64,000 nucleotides of DNA, taken from Paramyrothecium sp. XJ0827. Lineage: Eukaryota; Ascomycota; Sordariomycetes; Hypocreales; Stachybotryaceae. Positions 34,801 to 46,450 of this stretch are shown here, piece after piece. A program made the translations under genes and the position numbers. How positions within the stretch are numbered: position 1 is the first letter of the stretch; the number at the start of each line of letters is the position of its first letter. A model generated the notes under the pieces. That model saw only the letters and a list, made by a program, of their open reading frames with translations, made no database searches and was not told the origin of the DNA. Location of the stretch: positions 4,092,001 to 4,156,000 of the forward strand of contig JAJFPB010000001.1 in NCBI GenBank assembly GCA_020881915.1, in the 5' to 3' direction.

Positions 34801-35940
34801 TTTCGTCTCCTAGCTGGCCACCATGTTGCCTCTGGATAAAACTACCGAGGCTTTGGATGCCAAGGCTTGACTAGCAGTTTCTCCTGATTCCAGAAGCTGT
34901 CATGGCAGCCAACGATGGTGGGTGCGGCCGAGTTGCGGGCAGCTGAATGCCGAGTGTCAGGCCATGTGCCAACGACTAGCAAATTACGACTGCAGTCTAC
35001 CTGCACATCGCATATTAAGCGGCCACGACGTCTGGAGGGGTCAGCTGACTTATCGGATACGCTCGCCCTGTTCTTTGGCAAAAGCACGCACGCAGTCACA
35101 CGCCGGGAGCCGGTAGCACGGTGAAGCCATGACGATGACGATGACAGTGACTTGTATGCTGAGGCTGATGTCGGATCTTGCGGGACGAATGAAAGGACTG
35201 TGGCCTGACACCCCTGCCTCGTTCCCCCCCCCCCCGGCTGAACGGAAAGACGGGGAAGACCATGCTCAGACTCAGGCCGTCTGGTAACCCAATGGCGCAG
35301 CCACCCACCCACCCCCCCCCTTGGGTACCCCTCAGACCGGTGAAATACAATTCAGCACGGAGCCATGTCAATGTCATCCCTCACCGAGTGCTTCTCATCT
35401 TCTCTCGCCAGTCTGAAGCGAGCCCTTGATCATCTTCGCCTGTCCTAGAAAATCTTCCCTCTGTACGTCCGCCACAAAATACCACCGAAAGCCGAGGAGC
35501 CTGTGCGCATTGGCAGCGCCGACAGAAAACGACCCTGGCCTGGCCCATTACCCCAACCCCGAAGTTCATTTCTGAGCGGGAAATCACCAAAGCTTGGGGC
35601 TCCGCATTTGGTCGCCCCGACTGGAAGCTGCGAGAGCTGCTGGAATCAGCCAGTGCATTGCGTGCATCCAGGAGCACATGGATGGCAGACTATTACGACT
35701 CAGGAACGGCCAGGGAGCGATCCAACGGTGGCCGGAGCAGCAGGGCCACTTGACTTGTCTCTGCCTCGTGCAAATTCACCCTGCCGGTTCTCGCGGCGTA
35801 CCTTATGCGGACGCATAACGTACAATCTTGCTGTACTGCCTCAGCGCCGCCTCTCCCTCACTCCCCTCCTCCGCACACTCTCGCATACACTACCTTACAC
35901 ACTCTTCTCTCGCCCGGACGCGCGCTGTGCTGTGCCCTGA

Positions 35941-35985
35941 CCTGACCTGTACTGTCCTGTCCTGTCCTGCTTTGCCCTGCCCTGC
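35941..35985 (+). repeat. CCTGT/CCTGC pentanucleotide repeat
   Basis: Runs of CCTGA, CCTGT and CCTGC units in the presumed promoter of the Zn2Cys6 gene. A short similar CCTGC array lies at about 51770-51786. Confidence 0.6.
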
Positions 35986-36328
35986 CGCAGCCGCTGCCGC
36001 TGGCATTTGCTGCTACTCGCTCTCACTCTCAACTCGCACACACCACGCTCCACTCACGCGCCGTGCATGGTACCTTGGGCCTGGTCATGATTCTGGCGGC
36101 ACCCCAAGCAACTAGCTTGTACCCTTGAGGGCTGTGCGAACCTCGCAAGGTCTGTTGTTGGCCCGGGCCAGCCTCGCTGTACCTCCCTGGTACTGTTGGT
36201 TTCTCTGGAACATTCGGTACCTCGTCGCCCACGTGCTGGTACCTGGGGCCCTCTTCTACCACCTCCTACCTGACCTGCCTACCTACCTCGAAGCCTTGTC
36301 CAACACGATCTGTCTCACTGCAGCCATC

Positions 36329-39300
36329 ATGGTAAGTAAATCCTTCTCCCGGTTGGCGGCAGCCCGCATAAGATATATCACCGATCATCCTCCCCATATT
36401 TTTGCCTCCTCAACTGGTACGCTCCAGTCGTCCGTCCATATCTTTCGTGTACTCCTGGCTTGTTCCGCACCGTCCCCACATCCAACCCGCTTTGCTTCAC
36501 CGAGTCTCTCCCCTTTGACGGGATCCATGTTTCCCATCGAACCCAAGCCGCTTCCAACACGCATGTACAGGCATTGACTGGCATACAGGAGCTCCATCAC
36601 CCTCTCGGGAAGCACGAGGCCCGCTTTGGGCCTCTAGCGTCGGTGCCTTCATTCTCGTCACTCGACGTCGCCTACGGCAACTACGGCTACACGCCGTCGT
36701 CCGTGTTCGGTCTGCACCACGCGACACAACTAGTGAGCCCGTCCCATGGAACCGCCTCTGGCTTCCAGCATTTTCACACCACTCCCCCGGAAGAATCGCG
36801 TTCGCGGAAGCGGAGGAAAGTTGACTCAAGCTACTCCATGTCTCATAGCAACCTCTCCTCAAGTCGAGGTGGTCTACTGAACACCTCCATCTCATACTCA
36901 TACGAGGATCATGGCCTCGTTCACAACTCGCCGCCGAGTCGTTGCGTAGATTATACCATGTCTCCGTCCCAGAACTACGGTTCATCAATCGCCCGAGGCG
37001 TTGCGAGCCTGGGCCAGTGGCTCTGTCCATGTTGCGGATTTGATGGGAGACGGACAGGTAGTACGATGATTTCTTCTCTCATCCCTCATTACCCTATCCT
37101 CAACATCACCTCTTGACTTGGCTCATGTCATGCGCATTTCCTCATTCTGGCAACTGCTGCAGCGTGTATAGAGCAACGGGCTGATCCATTGTGCTCAAAG
37201 GCCACCATCATGTTCCGAACTCACCACCTAATGGCATGTATGACTCGAAAGCGCCGTACATGGTCGAGAAGACGCCGTACATGGTCGAGAAGCCGCCTCT
37301 CATGCAGCCATCCACGAGTGCCAGGGCATCCATAGCATTGGAAACCGGACGACACGGTTACGACGAGCCAGTATCCCAACCTAAATTCACAACGCCGGAG
37401 TTCCCTACTAGCGCAACTACGACCATAGCCGACGGTCCCGGAACGAGTATTCGTCCGCGAATCTCGACAACCCACGAGAGCCACCCCACCGGATTGATCA
37501 AATCAGAGCCTCACTTTTCGGCGCAAGAGAGTCTTTCGCCAATATCTGTTGTGAACGATCAGTCCATCATACAAGATCCGAACATCATCGGCATTTCGAC
37601 TCCCTCACCGCTGCATAGCCCCAATGGCAGTGTGTCTTATGGTTTCTCAATGGGTCAAATGATAATTGCGGGATATGAACCAATCGATCCAAGCACCCGG
37701 GAGGGATGGAATGGTGCCTCACTGCCGGAGCACCACCATCACCAGCAACCCAGCTTTGATGTCTTGCTCCCTAATTCGAGGGGCGGCAAGAGAGGTCCAT
37801 TCAAAGACCTAGCCGCTCGGGAGCAAACGGCACAAACTAGGAAAATGGGCTCGTGCATACGATGCAGGATGCAGCGTATACGTGTAAGTGCTTCAATTCC
37901 TAGGTCTATGTAGGACAAGGACAACCAATTAAAACATGGCCGCTAATTTCGCTGCACCAGTGCGAGGGCAATTCGGAAGACCCCGGGGCTGATTGTCTTA
38001 CCTGCAAGAGAGTCTCCAAAAGCAAAGCTGGGCGTTTCCCCTGCTTGAGATACAAGATCACAGATATTCGGATGTATAAGCCCGGTCCTGTGCCAGGCTA
38101 TGAGTGGACCCGTCGGTGGAATAACAACATCTCAGACCCAATCCAGAGATGGGCCTCTTCCGAAATTAAGGTGATACGTCTTTCCGAAGGCTACTCCAAG
38201 CAAACGATCGAGCTTCGGGTTCGTCGATTTGTGCCGCAAGATGGCGACAAGCTTGAACGGACATGGGACTATAACGGCTCAAAGAGGTCGGTGTCAATCC
38301 CGCCGTTTGCCTTGGTGGATTTGGAGGAAGGACGGAAGGCGTACACGAAGTACATCCGCGACTCCATGGTTGATACATTTCCCAGGATCCTGGGACCCAA
38401 GGAAGGGCTACTCTACAGGACCTACCTTCAAGCCTGGCGTCTTTGCCGGGATCGTTCGACCTCGATGGAAGCTCTGGAACTACTCAACTGGACCTTCAGA
38501 CTATGGATGTCTATACGTCTATCAACGACTTCGATCTTCATTGTCGGAGACGAGACGCTCGGCATGCCGAGGGACATACTCGATGAGACCAGCCCGAATC
38601 ACGGCAGGATCCCAGTGCCACCGGTGTTGGGAGCCCAGACTGACCTCATCCTGATTCACCATGTACAAACCAAACTGCGCCGAGAACTACTGGATAAACT
38701 GCAGAAGATCACCCTTAAGAACAAGCAGGATACTTGGCTCCTGACGTATCTAATCACCTTCATGCTCCTGCATAACGCAGCTATGATCATGGCCCACGAC
38801 GCCAGGTATGCTCGCAAGCATGGCATAAAGGTAAGCCACAACCCGCAAACCCCAGCATCCAATGCGCGGCGGGTCGACCCATTTGAGAATGCCAGTTGCT
38901 GACTTTGGAATGCCTTATAGCGTCGTTTCGCTCGCAAGGACGAGGTTGAGGAATATTACTTGGGTGAGTGTTTTGTTTCCAAGGCGTCAAAAGACCGGTA
39001 GCAAGCAGGGACTGACATGCTCAGGGGCGAACATTCTACTCGCGCATTTCCATTACTGTAACAAAGGGCTCTATCCTTTTTCTGATGAATGCAGAGACAA
39101 AGACCTGCGGACGCTCGCGGATCTTGACGATGAGAAAATCCAATTCGTTCACGCAACTAGGGAGTATGCGAAGCAGCACAGTAAGTCGGCCAACTCCCGA
39201 AGCCCAGGTCGCCAGGCAATACTGATGAGTGGATTGCGCAACGCAGAGCAGGAGTGGGAGGAGCTCCAGCGCCGCAGCGCCTATGAGAATGATTACTTTT

Positions 39301-39350
39301 TCGTGAGCCAACTGTTCGAGGAGGGTTGGCAACCACGATCCATGGCATGA
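36329..39350 (+). CDS. Zn2Cys6-like fungal transcription factor with an internal zinc cluster
   Basis: My model has seven exons: 36329-36331, 36571-37057, 37201-37883, 37961-38830, 38921-38963, 39025-39180 and 39247-39350, giving 781 aa. Exon 1 is the start codon alone (ATG/GTAAGT). The last intron (66 bp) is a multiple of three, so retention would also read through. A basic nuclear signal SRKRRKVD lies at about residue 75. Residues 267-290 carry a duplicated PYMVEK unit. The cysteines are CIRCRMQRIRC at 382-392, then C403-X2-C406-X12-C419. The first half fits the fungal zinc cluster; the last spacing is longer than usual. An intron falls between the Arg391 and Cys392 codons. The C-terminal 360 residues are helical with no named domain. 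Position and spacing of the cluster are atypical, so DNA binding is likely but not certain. Confidence 0.75.
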
Positions 39351-39509
39351 TTGGGCCGCATTCCGGTGGCAGCGCAAATTTTGTACCCATGCAATCAAGT
39401 TAGTGGATGGATAGATCTAGACTATAGGCTTTGCTGCAGAAGCAACAAACGGGGGTCACTAAGGGAGAAGGAAAGAGAAAAAAAAAGCAAAACCACAAAG
39501 CGGCTGGGC

Positions 39510-39532
39510 GGTGGTGGTGGTGGTGGTGGTGG
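39510..39532 (+). repeat. (GGT)7 microsatellite
   Basis: Seven GGT units plus GG, just downstream of the Zn2Cys6 gene's stop codon, probably in its 3' flank. Confidence 0.85.
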
Positions 39533-40037
39533 ACATGGTGGCCGCTTCAGGGCCGGCAAGGTGGTACCAGTGGAGAAATGCAATGGTAATAATTCAACTC
39601 TTGCTGAGATCTTGATGAGCGGGCTAGTGGCGGTGGCTACGGCGCATCTGCATGCATTATACAGGGTTGCATGTCTCACGGACGTTACATGCATTTTTCA
39701 GATGCCCTCGTTTCGCTCGCTGCTCGTCGGTCCCGCAGCGTTCCTGTCCTGCTCTAGTTGATTTTCGCAAGTCGCACAAACCGTCAACCGTGGCCGCCGA
39801 TCCCCCGTAGGGAAACAAATTTCCGCACCCTCTTCCAATATTTGATGTGTACGACTTCATTTCCGACGGGTGGTGGGCGGGAAAAGCTCGACGGCCCGCG
39901 CGCAGCTGCCCGCCCTTCCACATCCAGTTCACCCATGTGGGAGGTCGTACTCGACGTAACGATCGCGACTGTCTTGAGAGCAGGATTGGATGAAGTAGGA
40001 TGAAGTAGGATTTTTCCCCTTCCCCGACCAGGGAGGG

Positions 40038-40053
40038 GTGTGTGTGTGTGTGT
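40038..40053 (+). repeat. (TG)n microsatellite
   Basis: Alternating TG for about 16 bases. Confidence 0.85.
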
Positions 40054-41111
40054 CACTGCTCCTTTGCCGTGTTTACTCCGGCATGGATGCTCATTGCTGC
40101 GGGTGCCGACAAACGAGATCTGGTCATCTTCCGCGAAAGCAACGGGACCTGCACGAACAGTGGATAGCAAACAAGCCAAGGGTGCCGCCAAGCGGCTGGT
40201 GCTCCCCTTCCCTCCGCCCTCCCCTTCCTCTTCTTTGCTTTTCGCCTGGGAATGATTTGCGCGAGGGCGCGGAGGGTCCCAAGAGAGGTCTGTGGCACAT
40301 TCTCCCGATCTCCACTCATGAACATGTACGAAACACGGCTTTTCAAAGTGTGATGCAGTACGACAGAGTGCAGTAGTTGTGATCCGTCTCGTGAGAAGTG
40401 CGCCTAGTCCATGGCCGGCAGCTACGAACATCAGGGATTGAACAAATTTATGTCCGTCACCCTAGAGGGTTCATCACATTGCCGTCAATAGCCCCCTGGG
40501 GCCGTCAAACAAAGCAAATAGCAAACCGCCAGTATCAGCCTCCTGATTAGTTCTCTCCGCTTTTCCCCGTTCCACCTAGCTACCAAAGGGGAAAAGATGG
40601 CGTGGCCCAGGATCGGCTACCGTCAGTAAAAGGTGCGTCAGAGATGCATGTTTATCTGCCGTCGCCTAGAGCTCGAGGATCGAGACATGTCGCTGCGTCT
40701 GTGTACTCACTCCTCTGGTAGAGGGTACTTGACTGGTTGTATGTAGGCTACCGATTTGAGGTCATGCACATTGCGAAATAAGAAACTTTTGGACAGCTCT
40801 GTGAAGCATGAGAATTTCAACATGCGTCCTTCAAACCGACCTCTCTGCAAGTTTCCGCACACTTATAATTACCCTCAGTGGACACTTCGTGAAACTTTTT
40901 TCTCGACAATGTTTTCGCGGTTTATAATCCGTCATCTTGTGATTCAGCCAAAGGCTTTCCCGTTGTAAAGAGGTCGGAGTGCCCAGCGCCTGTCTTGTTG
41001 CATTCTTCTCCTTCCTCGTCATTCTTTTCTGACAACGCCAGGGCCCAGTGCTGGATGACATTGGGAGAAAACCACAGTCTCCATTAGCTCTTCGTAAGAC
41101 CCGTCGTCGAC

Positions 41112-42543
41112 ATGACATTCGGTCGACAGGGTCCGGTTGTTGACACAACCATCACGTCAATAGAAGCCATTGACGGTCCTTTAGTCGCGGCTCCGACAGA
41201 ACTTCCGAGTCTTCCCGTGGGGTTCCCAAGTCATCTCGCTTCCCCATTGGCCTGGGCCGGAGGTCAATATGCCCAATCGACCGAATATGTGCAAATGCTG
41301 AGCGAAGGCGATGTGCTCGAGATTGAGCAGGCGCTCGCGCACTTCAAGAGTTTGTGGTCCCTTTGAACTATCGCTGCGGGTTACACTTCCGCTCTATGGG
41401 TCGGTGCGGGCTAATGAATGAGATAGCGCTCGGTCTAGACGGGGACATGGTATCCCCAGATACGTTTCTGCTTCCTATTCTTGGCCCAAGACTGAGGGAA
41501 GTCCGCCGCGACATCTATGAGGGCAAGGGCTTTGGCGTGATCCGAGGCATCGATGCGCAGAAATACTCAGTCGAGGATTTGACGATGATATACCTGGGCG
41601 TGCAGTCTTACGTCTCTAACTTGCAAGGGAGGCAGGACAAGAAAGGCAATATGCTGGGTACGTACCTTGGTGTTGCACAGGCGTCATCGTCCGTGAATTT
41701 CTGACCGTATCAGTCCACATTGTCGCAGACGACTCGTCCAAGCTTAAATCTGAACACCATCGACATTCTACATCCTCCATAGTACGTTGAATGACATCGC
41801 GAGGGCCCACGGAGACCCCAAGGCTGTGAAGGGCTTGCTGACTAGTAGCGCAGACATTCCACAACGAGGAAGCTGGTGACGTGGTGAGCTGGCTGACAAG
41901 GAACACCGCTGTCTCCGGAGGTCGGTGTATCATAGCCTCGGCATACACCGTGTATAACTTTCTTGCCGCCATTCGGCCAGACCTTCTACGAACACTGAGC
42001 CGAGCTGATTGGCCATTCGCGATGTGAGCACCCGATACTGGCGAGAGGTGGCTTGACAATGATACAGCAGGTTGAACTGACATGATTGGTGACTACAGAC
42101 CACGATTCCAATGTCGGCCAGTGGTATTCTTCCACGAAGGGCGACTAGTAATGAACTTCGGGCGTACCGCACTGATGGGAAGTGTAAGCCACCCGCGGCC
42201 GCCACACCTGCCGCAGCTTACAGCCCAACAAGTGGAGGCTTTGGACGCCATCGAAGCGATTGCACAAGCGACTCAGCTGGAGATCCCCACAAGGTCCGGG
42301 GATATCCACTTCATCAATAACCTCGCGGTGTTGCATCGTCGCGAAGGTTTCATCAACGGCCAGTCATCACAACAGCGTCGGCATCTAGTGCGCATGAGAC
42401 TCCGGGATGACGAGTTCGGTTGGTCGATTCCCCCTGAGTTGGAGGATGAGTGGTCCCGCGCCTTCAACAAGAAAGCGAGCAGGGTTTGGCACCTGGAGCC
42501 AATGCCAGACGGTTTCTTCCCGCTACGCACGTTTGCCAATTGA
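41112..42543 (+). CDS. TauD/TfdA-like Fe(II)/2-oxoglutarate-dependent dioxygenase
   Basis: Five exons, 41112-41349, 41427-41657, 41714-41781, 41854-42023 and 42099-42543, give 383 aa. Introns are 77, 56, 72 and 75 bp with CTAAT/CTGAC branch sites; read without splicing the gene looks broken. Motifs: GKGFGVIRGIDAQKYSVEDL, YLGVQSYVSNLQGRQD, STSSITFHNEEAGDVVSWLT, RFQCRPVVFFHEGRLVMNFGR, then GDIHFINNLAVLHRREGF and RRHLVRMRLRDDE. The iron ligands are likely His182, Glu184 (in HNE, where most members have HxD) and His315; Arg329 or Arg330 should hold 2-oxoglutarate. Such fungal enzymes oxidise small carboxylates or sulfonates, or act in secondary metabolism. The substrate is unknown. No sulfonate or polyketide genes are next to it. 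Confidence 0.85.
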
Positions 42544-44331
42544 GCGGATTGCGTGGCTTACTGGCGAGGGTCAAGTAGCGAGATTAGGACGGCGGAGGAA
42601 TTTTAGGGAATGTGCAAATGAGAGAACACGATGAGACAGCGGGCAGCAACAGGGGGTGATGGACGGTAAAGAAAAAAGTAAGGGTTGACATGGTCTGTAC
42701 GAACTGCATTGGTGGAGGTTTGCTAAGTCTTCATGCACACTTGGGTTTGAAAGCAACTTACTGGCATGCGGATAATTCGATCCGGTGCCTTCATGTTGTA
42801 TTGGACAGCAGCTTGTAGGTCGGTGTACGGCCGGGCTCAATGTCTGCCTTCTCATTGCTCATCGATGCCCGTTACAGCTAGGCCACGGGACGGCCGGCAT
42901 GGCGGCTTCAGAGCCTGTTCCTGTTCGCGTATGGAGTAGATGGCGATCATCATTTTCAATAGACTATTGCTTTATCGCGAGTGCAACTCTTCTGCAAATG
43001 CGGCATGCCCATGCCCTGGGCCTGCACCATCATGCGATGTCTCGCTGACCGATGTCGATATTTCCACCAGCTGGATGCCGGAATGTTGCCACATCAGGAA
43101 AAAGGTGAGTGGCACGAAAGGACTCCCCATTGCGCCTGGCTTTGCCTTTTCGCAAGGGATACGGGCTGCATTATTGTTGCTGAAATTCCAATTCGAAACT
43201 CAAGTCTCTGGTGTGGTCATTGGACTGGCGAAGACTTGGTGCAAGGATAAAGAGGTTTAAGCTTCGTCCTTAAGCGGCATGTCCTCGGATGCATTATAGA
43301 GCAAGCAATGCGATGCTGGTTAGACAGAAAGAAAACATGTTTGTGGCGTTTCTCGACCAGCCAGCCAGTGGCTGCGCAGGGGTTTGTGGGGCATCCAGAG
43401 GGAATCTGAGCATGATACATGTCTTGGAGACCATGGTTGCTTTTTGGATGGTCTAGCACGTTCCTTTGCATGGTGTAAGGTAGGTACGTGGTCGGTCTGT
43501 CTAGACCAACGACACGGGATTGGCAGCGTCCAATCTGATGCTACAGCCAAGCCTTCTGGCCACAGCAAGCCTTGGCGGTGAGGACGGCAGTGGCAGGAGA
43601 ACCATCTGGCGTTGCGTTGAGCGTGACGGAAGCTGTGGGTCATTATGCATCGCGTGCGGTTATAAGCTTTGACGAGGATGAGGGTAGCAGACAGGAGTCA
43701 TGGGAAGTATGCAAGCGTAGCACTCGGTCAGCTGAGAAGCGCGGTGAGAGATTGCGAGGTTGCTTTCCCAGCCGCACAGGGTTCACCGGCCATCGGAAAG
43801 TGTGCAATGTGCAGGTCTTGCACCATTGCATCGTGAAAAAGGCAGAGTAACGTAGGGTGGTGTAAGGCAAGGTAAGTAGCAAAGTAGCAAACAAGAACGT
43901 GGGAAGGTAGTGCGATTGACCAATAGCACAAACTGAAGAGAGGTGGGCCGTGGGCCGTGCGCGCGACACAGTGTGGTGTTGGTCTCCGCACAGGCAACAT
44001 GCACGTCTGAGAGATACTCATCTTGTCGGTACGGATACATTATCACGACCTTCATGCTCAATCCTTGCACTCTCCCAGTCGCTCCCCATCCCTCTCATGT
44101 GTCGAATGGCGCCACTGCGATGAGGCTCGATTGACGTCAGCGTGTCCAGCTCTGCCCTCTGTTTCTTTTTCCTTTCGTGTTGCTTGACACCAATTACGTT
44201 TCCTATTGCCCTGGTAGCGTTCTTATCTCTTTCCCTATCTTCCCTCTTTGCCTCGCCTGGCCTCATTGGTGCTGATCTACTTCCTTTTGTAATCTCCGCC
44301 GCGCCATCGCGTCAGCCTGCCACTGGCTAGC
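42544..44331. other. Intergenic region upstream of the acid phosphatase gene
   Basis: About 1.8 kb. The right 250 bases are T/C-rich and form the probable leader of the phosphatase gene. A CACGTT core is present on the minus strand at 43896-43901. No gene recognised. Confidence 0.5.
43896..43901 (-). promoter_or_regulatory. Candidate PHO4/NUC-1 site (CACGTT core)
   Basis: AACGTG on + (CACGTT on -), followed by GGAAGG, 431 bases upstream of the acid phosphatase start codon. PHO4-type proteins bind CACGTG and CACGTT. One six-base match in this much DNA is not improbable by chance. Confidence 0.25.
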
Positions 44332-46450
44332 ATGGCGGGAGAACCCTCCTCTGCATCGAACCCGGCACGGCCCAGGCCGCAGCCTCCGGCTTCGAAAGCC
44401 TCGCATTCCCGAGGTGCATCTTCAGGCTACCAGCTCGTCAACCAGAATGAGGCGTTCGACGGAGATGCTGGTCCGGCATTTCCGTTGGCGCCTCCTCTGA
44501 CCCCTGACCGCCGCTACAAGACCCTTACTTTCATTCTCTCTGCCTGCCTGGTACTGCTGCTCGCCTTCAATGTCTTCCTGTCCCTCCCCTACTTCCTGCC
44601 CGGATCCGGCTCGGGGTCTTGCCGGGGCTCCACCGAGCATGTGCCCCAGTATTTCCAGACTTCGCCGGAGCTGTGGCCCGGTCCGACAGCTACCGGCCAG
44701 CCCCCCTTCATGGCTCAGACTCGGACTTTCGATCCTGCCAAGACCTACGTCCCCAACCAACCCCTGCAGACGGCCATCCCTATAGAGGGCATGCAGGAGG
44801 GCAACCGGAGCATCTTTCAGATGATGGGTTTCCTGTCATCTTATTCCCCGTCGTCAGGCTTCGGTGTCGACGAGTATCCACTGCCTGCCGGGGCCGAGCT
44901 TGTTCAGGTCCAGATGGTCTCGCGTCATGGAGCCCGTTACCCAACGTCGGGCTCGGATGTTGAGAGATTTGGAGAGAAGATCGCCAACGCGGCCGGCAAG
45001 TTCAAGCCAAGCGGCGCTCTCGCCTTTCTCAAGCATTGGGAATATCAGCTCGGGTCAAACATCCTAGTTCCACGAGGCCGAGAAGAGCTTTTCAGTTCAG
45101 GTATGTCTCATCTGTCCTTTCCAGTTATTCTTCTCTCGTGGATAACCAGGCTGAACAATGCGTTGGAATGCAGGAGTCCTCCACAACTACATGTATGGTA
45201 GTCTTTATAACCCGAACAGCAAGATCATCGTTCGGACTACGGTATGCCGGTCTTGTTCCAGCGAGTGAATCAACGCAAGCAGCTAACACTTCCAAAGACG
45301 CAAGATCGCATGCTGAAATCTGCTGAAAATTGGCTGGCCGGGTTCTTCGGACTCGACTGGTAAGCGCGTCTCCGGCTCACGCATCAAGTCTATTGCTCAC
45401 GCTTATAGGACGAATAATGCCACAATCGAGGTCATCATTGAAGACGGGAACTTCAATAACTCATTGGCCGGCAGTCTGAACTGCCCCAATGCTTACCCCA
45501 AGTCAACCGGCAATACTGCTCGCGACACCTGGGTTAGCACATATCTGAAGGACGGTGCGTGTTCTTTTGTACTGGGATTGAACCACTCATGTTGACTTAC
45601 TCGATCCAGCAACTGCAAGATTTCAGAAGCTAACCGAAGGTTTCGAGTGGACCGTCCAAGACGTCTACGCTGCACAGACTTTGTGTCCTTATGAAACCGT
45701 TTCATATGGCTTCAGTATGTTTTGTGACCTCTTCACCTATGAAGAATGGCGAAACTTTGGCTATTCAATCGACTTGTTCTTCTCCGGCAGCAGTAGCTTT
45801 CATAGTCCAACGGGGGTAAGCAAAAACTACCATCCTGCTCTTCAATTATCCGACTGGTAGCTAACCGTAGCACCCGCCTTCAGAGGGCTGTTGGGCTTGG
45901 GTATCAGCAAGAGGTTATAGCTCGCCTCCAAAACCACACGTTAGGCTACTCGGGCTCTCAAATCAACGTGACTCTTGACAGCAATACCGAAACCTTTCCA
46001 CTCAACCAATCCCTCTATTTCGACTTTTCCCACGATACCAACATTGCTTCTATTCTGGCCGCGTTTGGTTTACGCCAGTTTGCCGAAGACTTGCCAGCTA
46101 CCGAATATCCTGAAGGCCATCAGTACGACATCTCTAAAATAACTCCTTTTGGGGCCAGGCTAGACATCGAGGTGATCAAGACCCCGAAGCCTCTCTCCGC
46201 CAACCGGGATGGATATCTCGACACAGGCAGCGAGACGAAGTACATTCATTTCGTTCTCAACCAGCGCACACTCCCGTTGGGAAAGAGTTTTTCAGAGTGC
46301 GGCGCCGATCGAAAAGATGGGTGGTGTGAGCTGAACACATTCTTGAAAGTACAGGAGGGCATGGCGGACCTAGCCAAATATGACTACGCGTGTTTCGGCG
46401 ACTACCCAAGCGTGTCATACGGCGAGGTTACGGATGGCGCGCCTCCGTAA
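44332..46450 (+). CDS. Membrane-anchored histidine acid phosphatase (phytase-like)
   Basis: Six exons, 44332-45100, 45174-45241, 45298-45359, 45409-45554, 45610-45815 and 45884-46450, give 605 aa; every junction keeps frame and one intron is only 49 bp. Residues 1-63 are a hydrophilic cytosolic tail, 64-89 a hydrophobic helix (TFILSACLVLLLAFNVFLSL), so the enzyme faces the outside as a type II membrane protein. The catalytic motif RHGARYP is at 198-204 (His199 nucleophile) and the proton-donor pair HD at 467-468 in FDFSHDTNI. Several N-x-S/T sites and paired Cys residues suit a secreted fold. The family removes phosphate from phosphomonoesters, sometimes phytate. Most fungal members have a cleaved signal peptide; this one keeps a long N-terminal tail. 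Control by the NUC-1 gene at 7342 is plausible. Confidence 0.92.

Larger units (their letters stand above)
29479..36328. other. Large gene-poor interval
   Basis: About 6.85 kb without a supported gene. It is compositionally mixed: an AT-rich patch at about 32680-32880, a 12-base C run at 35224-35235 and a 9-base C run at 35312-35320, and TACCT/AGGTA units at about 31640-31830, 32580-32600, 33060-33170 and 36170-36300. The last 500 bases contain CCTGT/CCTGC repeats (about 35941-35985) and look like promoter/leader for the Zn2Cys6 gene. No reverse transcriptase, transposase or terminal repeat was recognised. Old, decayed elements cannot be excluded. Confidence 0.45.
39351..41111. other. Non-coding interval with microsatellites
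   Basis: About 1.76 kb between the Zn2Cys6 gene and the dioxygenase gene. It holds a GGT run, a 10-base direct repeat at 39991-40010 (TGAAGTAGGA twice) and a TG run. The short frames have no domain signal. Confidence 0.5.

Noticed and set aside
39181..39246. Reading straight through the last 66 bases as exon in the Zn2Cys6 gene
   Set aside because: Possible, because the length is a multiple of three, but GTAAGT, a CTGAT branch and an AG acceptor make an intron more likely. I kept the spliced form.
41350..42098. Stops and frame changes in the dioxygenase locus suggesting a pseudogene
   Set aside because: Four short introns with good donors, branch sites and acceptors restore one continuous 383-codon frame with family motifs throughout.
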